From Helicobacter pylori (GTDB taxonomy: Bacteria > Campylobacterota > Campylobacteria > Campylobacterales > Helicobacteraceae): DNA of 64,000 nucleotides. The notes under the pieces were generated by a model. It was not told the origin of the DNA. It saw only the letters and a list, made by a program, of their open reading frames with translations, and made no database searches. The stretch covers positions 1,543,315-1,607,314 of the forward strand of contig NZ_CP122954.1 of NCBI RefSeq assembly GCF_030323545.1, given 5' to 3'. Below, piece by piece: positions 1 to 8,285 of this stretch. A program made the translations under genes and the position numbers. Numbering within the stretch: the stretch's first letter is position 1; each line of letters opens with the position of its first letter.

Positions 1-2
1 GT

Positions 3-158
3 GGCTTAAAACTGGCCTTTATTAAAGGAAATTCTAAAAGCGTAACTTTAATTGGATTTAGGCTTGCTGTATTTTTGGCCTTTTCTAACCGCATATTGAC
101 AGCTAAAGTCTTGCTTAATATTTTTAAAAAATGGGGTTTTAGTTATTTTTCGTTTTAG
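3..158 (+). CDS. 3' end of an unidentified gene (partial)
   Basis: An open frame enters from the left edge and ends at TAG 156-158, giving the last 51 residues of a protein. The segment is hydrophobic (a stretch around LIGFRLAVFLAF) and ends in aromatic residues, so it may be the C-terminal part of a membrane protein. I do not recognise the family, and the frame could be open by chance. No other evidence is available because the start lies outside the window. Confidence 0.3.
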   Translation, partial: GLKLAFIKGNSKSVTLIGFRLAVFLAFSNRILTAKVLLNIFKKWGFSYFSF

Positions 159-384
159 ATTTTATCATTATTTTCTTAAAGGGATAGAGAGGGTTATTTT
201 GCGCCATTTCCCCCCTTAAGAAATAACGCTTTTTAAGAAATTGTCGCTTGATTAGCGCAAGCTCTTTTCGTTTTGTTTTAAAAATACTTTTAGCGTTTTT
301 AATGCTCAATGAGAAAAGAGCTTTTTATTAACGCCTAAAAGCACCCCCTCCATTCATCTTAAAGATGAATGTTATCCAAATGGC
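159..384. other. intergenic region with two inverted repeats
   Basis: No gene is seen in this 226-bp gap. A 10-bp inverted repeat (AGCTCTTTTC at 260-269 with GAAAAGAGCT at 313-322) is followed by a short T run on the plus strand. A near-perfect palindrome (CATTCATCTT at 351-360 with its complement at 362-371) lies just past the metQ stop. Either could end transcription, but the second has no T run on the metQ strand. Confidence 0.3.
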
Positions 385-1200
385 TTAAAAAGCCGGGATA
401 ATCGCTCCCTTATAGGTATCCAAAATAAATTTCCTGGTCTTTTCACTCTGCAAAGCTTCAATCAGCGCTTTTATGGCTTCATCTTGCGCGTTATCCTCAC
501 GAGCGGCTATTAGATTGGCATAAGGCGAGTCCTTGTCTTCTGAAAATAAGGCTCCGGTGAGTTTTGCTTGCAAGGCATAATTCCCTGTTACAATAGCCCC
601 ATCCACATCCCCTAAAACTTTAGGCAATAGTGCGGCTTCTAAAGGCTTGATTTTGATGTTGTAAGGATTTTTGACAATATCAAACTCCGTAGCGTATAGA
701 TTGCTTGGGTCTTTGAGAGCGATAAGGCCTTGCTTATGCAGTAAAATCAACGCCCTGCCTTGATTGGCCGGATCGTTTGGCACAGCAATCACTGATCCTT
801 TTTTAAGGTTTTTAATGTCCGTGATTTTTTGAGAATAAAATCTTAAAGGCTCCACATGGATATTGGCCAAACCAACAAGGTGCATTTTTCTGTCCAAATT
901 AAACCGATCCAAATAAGGGCGGTGTTGGAAGTAATTCGCGTCTAAAGAGCCGTCATTGAGCGCTAAATTAGGCAACACATAATCCGTAAAAGACACGATC
1001 ACTAATTTGATCCCTTTCTCTTTCAAATCATCCACGACTGATTGCAAGATCTGCGCATGCGGCACAGGGTTAGCGCCCACTTTAAGCTCACGAGTGATTT
1101 TGTGGTTTTCTTTTTTTTCTTTGTGGTGTTTGGCGTCTAAAAGGTTAAAAAAACCTAAAGCAATTACCCCTACACTAATAATACGCTTGAATATATTCAT
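385..1200 (-). CDS. metQ: MetQ/NLPA-family methionine-binding protein
   Basis: A 271-residue periplasmic substrate-binding protein of the NLPA (MetQ) family, which delivers D/L-methionine to a MetNI ABC importer. A hydrophobic signal peptide covers about residues 1-23 (ending LLDA), followed by a His/Lys-rich linker and then the binding domain from about residue 38 (start VGANPVPHA). There is no lipobox cysteine after the signal segment, so this copy looks soluble rather than lipid-anchored, unlike most NLPA proteins. No transporter genes are adjacent. In H. pylori this corresponds to the HP1564-type antigen. Substrate is inferred from the family only. Confidence 0.85.
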   Translation of the reverse strand: MNIFKRIISVGVIALGFFNLLDAKHHKEKKENHKITRELKVGANPVPHAQILQSVVDDLKEKGIKLVIVSFTDYVLPNLALNDGSLDANYFQHRPYLDRFNLDRKMHLVGLANIHVEPLRFYSQKITDIKNLKKGSVIAVPNDPANQGRALILLHKQGLIALKDPSNLYATEFDIVKNPYNIKIKPLEAALLPKVLGDVDGAIVTGNYALQAKLTGALFSEDKDSPYANLIAAREDNAQDEAIKALIEALQSEKTRKFILDTYKGAIIPAF

Positions 1201-1347
1201 AAAAACCCCTTTATTAAAAAAAAATTAATTCAAAAATGATAAAAAGATAAAACGATACGAAAATTCTAGAAACTGGCAAAGAATAAAAAGAAAAGGATTC
1301 AACCAAGAAAAACGAAGTTTCTCTTGATCAAACGGCGAATTAAACCA

Positions 1348-1944
1348 TTAAAGCTTAATGGAATTTTCTTTAAGATACTCTGCAACGCCTTGGTGAGTCG
1401 CTTTCATGCCTTTATCGCCTTTTCTCCAGCCTGCTGGGCACACTTCACCATGTTCTTCAAAGTGTAAGAGAGCGTCTACCATGCGAAGCATCTCGTCTGC
1501 ATTCCTACCTAATGGCAAGTCATTGATCACTGCGTGTCTTACTTTCATGTTTTTGTCAATCAAAAAAGCACCTCTCAAAGCGATCGCTTCTTCAAACAGC
1601 ACATCATAATCTCTAGAAATGCTCTTAGTAATATCAGCCACCATAGGAAAAGACACTTGACCGATACCGCCTTTTTCCACAGGGGTGTTCTTCCATGCAA
1701 AATGCACTTGTTCGCTGTCAATAGACACGCCAATCACATTAAAGCCTTTTTCGTGGAAGTCTTTCACTCTTTTGTCAAACGCAATGATTTCTGTAGGGCA
1801 TACAAAAGTAAAATCTTTTGGCCAAAAGAAAAGGATCGCACCATTTTTGCCTAAATTTTTAGAAAGCTCAAAGTGTTCATCAACCTCATTGTTTCCTAAA
1901 ACGGCAGGCGCTTTAAAATCGGGGGCAAGTTTTGTAACTAACAT
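1348..1944 (-). CDS. ahpC: alkyl hydroperoxide reductase AhpC (2-Cys peroxiredoxin)
   Basis: A 198-residue typical 2-Cys peroxiredoxin that reduces peroxides in the cytoplasm, using thioredoxin as electron donor in Helicobacter. The peroxidatic cysteine is Cys49 in FVCPTE and the resolving cysteine is Cys169 in EVCPAGW. The frame is open to 1983, but I place the start at ATG 1944. There an AAGGAG ribosome site lies 9 bp upstream and the protein then begins MLVTKLAPDF as in the family. It is a single gene, divergent from the metal-binding protein gene, so the two share a 240-bp upstream region. The protein is known as TsaA and is very abundant in H. pylori. Confidence 0.95.
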   Translation of the reverse strand: MLVTKLAPDFKAPAVLGNNEVDEHFELSKNLGKNGAILFFWPKDFTFVCPTEIIAFDKRVKDFHEKGFNVIGVSIDSEQVHFAWKNTPVEKGGIGQVSFPMVADITKSISRDYDVLFEEAIALRGAFLIDKNMKVRHAVINDLPLGRNADEMLRMVDALLHFEEHGEVCPAGWRKGDKGMKATHQGVAEYLKENSIKL

Positions 1945-2146
1945 ATACAACTCCTTAAGTGTTTTAAAATTTTGTTGAATCAAAATTAAACCTAAATAGA
2001 TTTAATTTATTATGCTTTCCACTCAATCAGCGGAAACATGGTGGAGTATATTCTTAAAAAGTTAATGAAAGGATATTTCCTTTTAAATTTTAAGATTTTG
2101 TGAAAAATAGTTTCATTTTTACTGCTTGTATTTCCTTAAATAGTGT

Positions 2147-2152
2147 TATAAT
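2147..2152 (+). promoter_or_regulatory. -10 box of the ceuE-like gene
   Basis: TATAAT lies 30 bp before the ATG at 2183, the right distance for a vegetative promoter with a short leader. AT-rich sequence fills the -35 region, which is usual in Helicobacter. Metal-dependent control (Fur or NikR) is known for this gene family, but I cannot define an operator by eye. Confidence 0.55.
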
Positions 2153-2182
2153 TGCTTCATAAATCATGCAAAAGGAATTGTC

Positions 2183-3184
2183 ATGCTAATCGCTCGCTTT
2201 AAAAAAGCTTTAATCTCTTATTCTTTAGGTGCGCTTATTGTTTCATCTTTATTGGGCGTGGCTAACGCTTCAGTGCAAGAAGTTAAAGTCAAGGATTATT
2301 TCGGGGAGCAAACTATAAAGCTTCCTGTTTCTAAAATAATCTACTTGGGTAGCTTTGCAGAAGTGCCTGCAATGTTCAATACTTGGGATAAGGTTGTAGG
2401 CGTTTCGGATTACGCTTTTAAATCTGATATTGTTAAAGCCACTCTCAAAGATCCTAAACGCATTAAATCCATGAGCAGTGATCATGTGGCGGCGTTGAAT
2501 GTGGAGCTTTTAAAAAAGCTTAGCCCCGATCTTGTTGTAACCTTTGTGGGCAACCCCAAAGCGGTAGAGCATGCGAAAAAATTTGGGATTTCATTCCTTT
2601 CTTTCCAAGAAAAAACCATTGCGGAAGTCATGGAAGATATTGACGCTCAAGCTAAAGCCTTAGAAATTGACGCTTCTAAAAAACTGGCCAAAATGCAAGA
2701 AACTTTGGATTTTATTAAAGAGCGTTTGAAAGATGTCAAAAAGAAAAAAGGGGTGGAACTTTTCCACAAAGCCAATAAGATTAGCGGCCATCAAGCCCTT
2801 GATTCAGATATTTTAGAAAAAGGGGGCATAGACAATTTTGGCTTGAAATACGTTAAGTTTGGGCGTGCTGACATTAGCGTGGAAAAAATCGTTAAAGAAA
2901 ACCCTGAAATCATTTTCATTTGGTGGGTAAGCCCACTCATACCTGAAGACGTGTTAAACAACCCCAAGTTTTCCACCATCAAAGCCATTAAAAACAAGCA
3001 AGTCTATAAACTCCCCACAATGGATATTGGCGGGCCTAGAGCCCCACTCATAAGCTTGTATATTGCTTTAAAAGCCCACCCTGAAGCCTTTAAGGGTGTG
3101 GATATTAATGCGATGGTTAAAGACTATTATAAAGTGGTTTTTGATTTGAACGATGCAGAAATTGAACCCTTTTTATGGCACTGA
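2183..3184 (+). CDS. ceuE: periplasmic metal-chelate binding protein (CeuE/FecB type)
   Basis: A 333-residue periplasmic binding protein of the iron-siderophore/cobalamin (TroA-like, class III) fold. A signal peptide spans about residues 1-29 (ending VANAS). The two lobes are joined by the long central helix around residues 150-190 that is typical of this class, and the C-terminus has the family pattern. In H. pylori the CeuE proteins have been linked to nickel and iron uptake. The reference strain carries two tandem paralogues (HP1561/HP1562, from memory), while only one gene is present here. There is no permease or ATPase next to it, so it must work with a transporter encoded elsewhere. Confidence 0.85.
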   Translation: MLIARFKKALISYSLGALIVSSLLGVANASVQEVKVKDYFGEQTIKLPVSKIIYLGSFAEVPAMFNTWDKVVGVSDYAFKSDIVKATLKDPKRIKSMSSDHVAALNVELLKKLSPDLVVTFVGNPKAVEHAKKFGISFLSFQEKTIAEVMEDIDAQAKALEIDASKKLAKMQETLDFIKERLKDVKKKKGVELFHKANKISGHQALDSDILEKGGIDNFGLKYVKFGRADISVEKIVKENPEIIFIWWVSPLIPEDVLNNPKFSTIKAIKNKQVYKLPTMDIGGPRAPLISLYIALKAHPEAFKGVDINAMVKDYYKVVFDLNDAEIEPFLWH

Positions 3185-3192
3185 ATTTTAAA

Positions 3193-3216
3193 AAGGGCTG
3201 ATATTTTTTAGCCCTT
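3193..3216. terminator. hairpin between convergent ceuE and ftsW genes
   Basis: AAGGGCT (3193-3199) and AGCCCTT (3210-3216) form a 7-bp stem around an 11-nt loop between two converging genes, where a bidirectional terminator would be useful. The right arm overlaps the last codons of ftsW (stop at 3208). There is no clean T run after the stem, so confidence is limited. Confidence 0.4.
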
Positions 3217-4374
3217 CGTGTATCGTGCTAGGCTTAAAACAAGCCCTATAGCGATGCAATTCGCTAAAAGCGAACTCCCTCCATAGCTCAAAAACGGCAC
3301 CGCTAGACCTTTAACCGGAAGAATCCCGCCCACTCCAAAGGCGTTGATCACCAAAGAAAAACTAATAAGCAGCACCACGCCCACACAAAATAGCGAGTAC
3401 TTTGGCTCTTTCAAGCGGTTAGCGATCCTAAAAATCAAAACAATCAAAACAGAAAACAAAATAAAACAAACGCATAGCCCCAAAAAACCCCATTCTTCGG
3501 CGATCCCAGCTAAAACCATGTCCGTATGCACTTCGCTCAAAAACCCAAGCTTGATCTGCCCAAGCCCAAGCCCTTGCCCAAACAAGCCCCCATTATGCAT
3601 GGCATTGCCTGCATGAAAGACTTGATAGGATTCGGGCAAGTCGCTTATTCTAAGAGCGTTCGCTAATTTATCCGGCAAAAGCGTGAAAAGCGAATTTTGC
3701 AAATTAGACCACCACAATTTTAGGCGTAAAATCCTATGAGCGCTTGTAACAACCGCTAAAACGCTGATCGCAAACGCCCCTGAAACAATCAAGCCAAACA
3801 AATGCACGCTCCCCCCAGAAAAAACCAATAACACCGCTAAAACCGCTCCCAAAAGAACGATCTGCCCCAAATCGTTTTGCAAAACCCCCACCCCAATCGC
3901 TAATACCACAAACACTACTGAATAAGGCACAAAAGTGATGAGTTCTTCTTTCACATTAGCCTTTTCTTGTGCCACAAAGGTGCGAGACAAACTCCACGCA
4001 AGAAAAAAGGTGAAACCAATCTTTAAAAACTCCAAAGGCGCTAGAGAAAAAAACCCCAAACGAATCCAACGCTTCGCCCCCCCAGCGCTGCTGGAAAGGC
4101 TTTCTGGCAAAAAAAACATGCCAATAATGAGTAATGGCGGGATAAAAAGAAGAAAAAACCCCAAACAGCTAAACCACTTGCCAGGATCCACCCGAGACAA
4201 CCCCCACATGATAACAATCCCCATGACCGCGCTTAAAAGCTGGCGTATGAAAAAATGGAATTCCCCATAATGATACAGCACCACTGTGGTGTAAGTTGAG
4301 AGCGAATAGCTCATCAATACCCCCAAAAAAATCAATAGCGAAGCGCAAAAAAACAGGTTTCTGTCTGTAGTCAT
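3208..4374 (-). CDS. ftsW: FtsW/RodA-family peptidoglycan glycosyltransferase
   Basis: A 388-residue polytopic membrane protein of the SEDS (FtsW/RodA/SpoVE) family with about ten membrane segments. These enzymes polymerise lipid II into glycan strands together with a partner penicillin-binding protein. Family hallmarks visible are GLG-GQIK-GF near residues 270-280 and the C-terminal GLAVPFLSYGGSS signature at about residues 355-367. The ATG at 4374 has AAGGAA upstream. ftsI lies 1.7 kb away on the other strand and could encode the septal partner. It corresponds to HP1560. FtsW rather than RodA is inferred from this context and from memory of the H. pylori gene set. Confidence 0.85.
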   Translation of the reverse strand: MTTDRNLFFCASLLIFLGVLMSYSLSTYTTVVLYHYGEFHFFIRQLLSAVMGIVIMWGLSRVDPGKWFSCLGFFLLFIPPLLIIGMFFLPESLSSSAGGAKRWIRLGFFSLAPLEFLKIGFTFFLAWSLSRTFVAQEKANVKEELITFVPYSVVFVVLAIGVGVLQNDLGQIVLLGAVLAVLLVFSGGSVHLFGLIVSGAFAISVLAVVTSAHRILRLKLWWSNLQNSLFTLLPDKLANALRISDLPESYQVFHAGNAMHNGGLFGQGLGLGQIKLGFLSEVHTDMVLAGIAEEWGFLGLCVCFILFSVLIVLIFRIANRLKEPKYSLFCVGVVLLISFSLVINAFGVGGILPVKGLAVPFLSYGGSSLLANCIAIGLVLSLARYTKG

Positions 4375-4526
4375 TAGGATTTCCTTATTTTGGTTTTTGA
4401 ATAGGCGTTCTCTTAAGGTATTTTAGGGGTATTTTACACTATAATGGCTCTGAATTGGCTTAGCGCTCAAGCTTAAACATGCTTTGAAATTGATCGCATT
4501 CTTTAAGTGAGGAAGCGAACCGATTT

Positions 4527-4542
4527 TGGAATGTTTTTTGCA
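4527..4542 (+). promoter_or_regulatory. sigma-54 promoter of flgB-flgC-fliE
   Basis: TGGAATGTTTTTTGCA fits the sigma-54 (RpoN) pattern: GG at 4528-4529 and GC at 4540-4541 are separated by exactly 10 nt. Transcription would begin near 4553, about 27 bp before the flgB ATG at 4580. Basal-body rod genes belong to the RpoN/FlgR-controlled middle class in H. pylori, so position and sequence agree. Confidence 0.8.
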
Positions 4543-4579
4543 TACTATGAATTTGCAAGGGTTTAAAAAAGGGGTTTTG

Positions 4580-5002
4580 ATGGATTTTTCTAAAGCGTTT
4601 GGGTTGGTTTATAAAGCGCTAGATTATAGGGCTTTAAGGCAGGATATGATCGCTTCTAACATCGCTAATGTGGATACCCCCTTTTACAGGCCAAAGGATT
4701 TGGATTTTGAAAGCGTTTTAGCGGAGAAAAAAGCAGAAATTTTTGAAAACCAAACCAGTAAAGTTTTGCCTTTAGCCCACACTAACCCTAGGCATTTAGA
4801 CTTTGAAAATAGCGCTAAAAATGGGGCAAGCCTTTTTTTTAGAGATGGGCATTTGGCTAAAAATGATGGCAACAGCGTGGATTTAGACATAGAAACGAGT
4901 GAAATGGGCAAGAACTCTACCATGTATTTAGCCTTGAGTTCGGCCTTAAAAAAGTATCGAGGCGTGATCAATTACGCCATTGATTCCAGTAAGAATTTAT
5001 AG
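4580..5002 (+). CDS. flgB: flagellar basal-body rod protein FlgB
   Basis: A 140-residue proximal rod subunit of the flagellar basal body, exported by the flagellar type III system. The N-terminal pattern ALRQDMIASNIANVDTP is the conserved rod/hook-protein signature, and the C-terminal helix pairs with it in coiled coils. The frame is open from 4526, but that region contains the sigma-54 promoter. The real start is therefore ATG 4580, giving the usual family length. It is the first gene of an operon with flgC (12-bp gap) and fliE. Confidence 0.95.
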   Translation: MDFSKAFGLVYKALDYRALRQDMIASNIANVDTPFYRPKDLDFESVLAEKKAEIFENQTSKVLPLAHTNPRHLDFENSAKNGASLFFRDGHLAKNDGNSVDLDIETSEMGKNSTMYLALSSALKKYRGVINYAIDSSKNL

Positions 5003-5014
5003 TTAAGGGAAAGC

Positions 5015-5500
5015 ATGTTTTTATCTTCTTTTGATATTAGCGGTTATGGTTTGTCCGCCCAACGCTTAAGGGCTAATTTGATTTCTTCTAATATCGCTAA
5101 CGCTAACACCACGCACACGAGCGAAGGAGGCCCTTATAGGAGGCAAGAAGCGGTGTTTAAGGCTTTTGATTTCAATGAGATTTTAAACCAAAAAATCGCT
5201 CAAAACCATCAAATTACCCCCTATGAAGATCCCTTAGATGAGGGCGATGACAACCCCTTAATCCCTATCACAAGCGTAGTGGTGGATAAGATCGTGCGCG
5301 ATGATAGCGAGCCTTTGATGAAATACGATCCCAGCCACCCTGACGCTAACGCTCAAGGCTATGTGGCTTACCCCAATGTGAATGCGGTGGTTGAAATGGC
5401 GGATTTAGTGGAAGCGACTAGAGCCTATCAGGCCAATGTTGCAGCCTTTCAAAGCGCTAAAAACATGGCGCAAAATGCGATTGGCATGTTACAAACATGA
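5015..5500 (+). CDS. flgC: flagellar basal-body rod protein FlgC
   Basis: A 161-residue proximal rod protein. The N-terminus has the rod signature (LRANLISSNIANANTT) and the C-terminus carries the matching motif NAVVEMADLVEATRAYQANV, both needed for assembly of the axial structure. It lies 12 bp after flgB, preceded by an AAGGGAAAG ribosome site, and is co-transcribed from the sigma-54 promoter ahead of flgB. Family assignment is firm; the length is normal. Confidence 0.95.
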   Translation: MFLSSFDISGYGLSAQRLRANLISSNIANANTTHTSEGGPYRRQEAVFKAFDFNEILNQKIAQNHQITPYEDPLDEGDDNPLIPITSVVVDKIVRDDSEPLMKYDPSHPDANAQGYVAYPNVNAVVEMADLVEATRAYQANVAAFQSAKNMAQNAIGMLQT

Positions 5501-5627
5501 ACGATTTTCAACAATTTATGGTAGTATAAGAAAATTTAGGTAGTATTAGCCAAAGATCAGTAGAATACAGAAATGAATAAAATATTTGATAGAGTTAAAT
5601 TTTTAAAAAAGAGCTTAAGGAGGTTCT

Positions 5628-5957
5628 ATGCAAGCCATACACAATGATAAAAGCTTATTGAGTCCTTTCTCTGAGCTTAACACGGACAACAGGACTAAAA
5701 GAGAAGAATCAGGTAGCACCTTTAAAGAACAAAAGGGTGGGGAGTTTTCCAAACTCTTAAAACAATCTATCAATGAGCTTAACAACACTCAAGAGCAATC
5801 TGACAAAGCCTTAGCCGACATGGCGACAGGGCAAATCAAAGATTTGCACCAAGCGGCTATCGCTATAGGGAAGGCTGAAACGAGCATGAAACTCATGCTT
5901 GAAGTGCGCAACAAAGCGATCAGTGCTTATAAAGAGCTTTTAAGAACGCAGATCTAG
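5628..5957 (+). CDS. fliE: flagellar MS-ring/rod junction protein FliE
   Basis: A 109-residue FliE, the adaptor that joins the MS ring to the rod and is needed for export of later flagellar proteins. The C-terminal half holds the family core (QIKDLHQAAIAIGKAETSMKL followed by VRNKAISAYKELLR). An AAGGAGG ribosome site lies 6 bp before the ATG. It follows flgC after 127 bp. That gap has no evident terminator, so read-through from the flgB promoter is likely. Confidence 0.93.
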   Translation: MQAIHNDKSLLSPFSELNTDNRTKREESGSTFKEQKGGEFSKLLKQSINELNNTQEQSDKALADMATGQIKDLHQAAIAIGKAETSMKLMLEVRNKAISAYKELLRTQI

Positions 5958-6112
5958 TCTCTTAAGTGGCGTCTCTTTAAATGATCGCTTGGTCCTTTTT
6001 AAAGAGAGGGTTCGTTGTTGCTACGCCCTATTTTAACAGATTCTATCATCAAAAATTCATGTTCTCATGCGTTGTGAAAATCCAGTGCTACGCCATTTTC
6101 AAGTGAGCGTTC

Positions 6113-7960
6113 ATGGATAATAAAAACATTGATCCCAGTTTCAACCCAGAGCGGTTTTTAGAAACCCAAAAATACAAGGGTTCTGTTACGGCATTAATCT
6201 TTTTATTGCTTTTTTTTATTTTTTTAATGGTGGCTTTTAAAAAAGCTTTTTTTGCCCAAGCCAACATGCCCAATCTAGTGATGAGCAAACAAGACACTGC
6301 GACTAGGGGGACTATCTATAGTCAAGACAACTACAGCCTGGCCGCTTCGCAAACCCTTTTCAAACTGGGCTTTGATACAAGGTTTTTAAACCCGGATAAA
6401 GAAGATTTTTTCATTGATTTTCTCTCTATTTATAGCAATATCCCTAAAAAGTCCTTAAAAGACGCCATCAATACGAAGGGCTATATTATTCTAGCCTATG
6501 ATCTCACGCCCAATATGGCCGCTAATATTAGAGACTTGAATAAGAAATTTTTAGCCTTTGGGGTTTTTCAAAATTTCAAAGACGCGCACGATAAAGTGTG
6601 GCAAAAACAAGGGCTAAACATTGAAGTGAGCGGCGTTTCTAGGCATTACCCTTATCAAAATAGCCTAGAGCCAATCATTGGTTATGTGCAAAAACAAGAA
6701 GAAGACAGGCTCACTTTAACTACCGGTAAAAAAGGCGTTGAAAAATCTCAAGATCACTTGCTTAAAGCCCAACAAAATGGCATAAGAACAGGCAAAAGAG
6801 ACGTGAGCTTTAACTTCATTCAAAACCACTCTTACACAGAGATTGAGCGCCTTGATGGCTATGAGGTGTATTTGAGCGTTCCTTTAAAGCTCCAAAGAGA
6901 AATTGAAACCCTATTGGATAAAACCAAAGACAAACTCAAGGCTAAAGAAATCCTAGTGGGTATCATTAACCCTAAAAGCGGGGAAATCTTATCGCTGGCT
7001 TCAAGCAAGCGCTTCAATCCTAACGCCATTAAAACCAGCGATTATGAAAGCTTGAATTTGAGCGTTGCCGAAAAGGTTTTTGAGCCAGGCAGCACGATTA
7101 AACCCATTGTTTATTCCTTGCTGTTAGACAAGAATTTAATCAACCCTAAAGAACGCATTGATTTAAACCATGGCTATTACCAATTAGGAAAATACACCAT
7201 TAAAGATGACTTTATCCCTAGTAAAAAAGCCGTTGTGGAAGACGTTTTGATCCAATCTAGCAATGTGGGCATGATAAAAATCAGCAAAAATCTCAACCCA
7301 GAGGATTTCTATAACGGGCTTTTAGGCTATGGATTTTCTCAAAAAACGGGCATTGACTTATCCTTAGAAGCCACAGGGAAGATCCCTCCTTTATCCGCTT
7401 TCAAGCGTGAAGTGTTAAAGGGCAGCGTCTCTTATGGCTATGGGTTGAACGCGACTTTTTTGCAACTTTTAAGGGCTTATGCGGTGTTTTCTAATGAAGG
7501 CAAATTGACTACCCCCTATTTAGTGCAACGAGAAACCGCCCCTAATGGCGATATTTACATCCCTAGCCCCAAACCCACTTTTCAAGTCATTAGCCCCAAA
7601 AGCGCTAGGAAAATGAAAGAAACCTTAATCAAAGTGGTGCGTTATGGCACAGGCAAAAACGCTCAATTTGAAGGGCTATACATAGGGGGCAAAACCGGCA
7701 CGGCTAGGGTTGCCAAAAACGGGAGTTATAGTGCGGAGTCCTACAACAGCTCTTTTTTTGGGTTCGCTGAAGATGAAAGGCAGGTTTTTACTATCGGCGT
7801 GGTTATCTTAGGCTCGCACGGCAAGGAAGAATATTACGCTAGCAAGATTGCAGCCCCTATTTTTAAAGAAATCACCGAAATTTTAGTGCGTTACAGTTAT
7901 CTATCGCCCTCTATTACGATTCAAAATGCGTTGGAGAAAAACCGCTTTAAGATAAAATAA
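6113..7960 (+). CDS. ftsI: septal peptidoglycan transpeptidase FtsI (PBP3)
   Basis: A 615-residue class B penicillin-binding protein that cross-links septal peptidoglycan in the periplasm. One N-terminal membrane anchor (about residues 27-47) is followed by a pedestal domain and the transpeptidase domain. Its three active-site motifs are visible: Ser327-Thr-Ile-Lys330 (nucleophile in EPGSTIKP), Ser382-Ser-Asn384, and Lys527-Thr-Gly. It likely works with FtsW, encoded nearby on the other strand. It corresponds to HP1556. In strain 26695 the next gene is tsf, whereas here an ATPase/TOPRIM module and petC follow. Confidence 0.93.
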   Translation: MDNKNIDPSFNPERFLETQKYKGSVTALIFLLLFFIFLMVAFKKAFFAQANMPNLVMSKQDTATRGTIYSQDNYSLAASQTLFKLGFDTRFLNPDKEDFFIDFLSIYSNIPKKSLKDAINTKGYIILAYDLTPNMAANIRDLNKKFLAFGVFQNFKDAHDKVWQKQGLNIEVSGVSRHYPYQNSLEPIIGYVQKQEEDRLTLTTGKKGVEKSQDHLLKAQQNGIRTGKRDVSFNFIQNHSYTEIERLDGYEVYLSVPLKLQREIETLLDKTKDKLKAKEILVGIINPKSGEILSLASSKRFNPNAIKTSDYESLNLSVAEKVFEPGSTIKPIVYSLLLDKNLINPKERIDLNHGYYQLGKYTIKDDFIPSKKAVVEDVLIQSSNVGMIKISKNLNPEDFYNGLLGYGFSQKTGIDLSLEATGKIPPLSAFKREVLKGSVSYGYGLNATFLQLLRAYAVFSNEGKLTTPYLVQRETAPNGDIYIPSPKPTFQVISPKSARKMKETLIKVVRYGTGKNAQFEGLYIGGKTGTARVAKNGSYSAESYNSSFFGFAEDERQVFTIGVVILGSHGKEEYYASKIAAPIFKEITEILVRYSYLSPSITIQNALEKNRFKIK

Positions 7961-8285
7961 AAGGCTCTTTTCAACCCAAACTCCAAAAAAGGAGTCTTAA
8001 GTTGCCGGCTCTGTGGCATTAAGGCCAAATTTAGAGGACAGATTAGAAAAATCTGTTTAAGTTAGATTGAACCCAATTAAATAAAATGAGACTTGCATGA
8101 TCCCTAGAAAGACAATCAAAACTAACCCTTAAATCAAAAAAAAATGCGGATTAACTTGTTATTGCAATTTAAACGCAAGGTTTACAATAGGCGAGTGTTC
8201 AAAATTTAATCAAAATAATGTAAAATTAGAGCGAATATAAAAAATTGGCAGTATCAACTTAGGCTCATTAAAAGGCGAAATTCAA
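7961..8285. other. intergenic region before the ATPase gene
   Basis: This 325-bp stretch holds no convincing gene. A 7-bp stem with a 5-nt loop (ACAGATT 8038-8044, AATCTGT 8050-8056) may end ftsI transcription. A possible extended -10 box (TG followed by TAAAAT at 8221-8226) lies about 60 bp before the ATPase start. An A9 run occurs near 8131-8139. Confidence 0.35.

Noticed and set aside
351..371. Palindrome after metQ as a strong rho-independent terminator
   Set aside because: The stem is AT-rich with almost no loop, and no T run follows on the metQ strand; kept only as a note in the gap entry.
5958..6112. Terminator between fliE and ftsI (CTCTTTAAA/TTTAAAGAG)
   Set aside because: The arms are 16 bp apart and no T run follows, so I could not support it.
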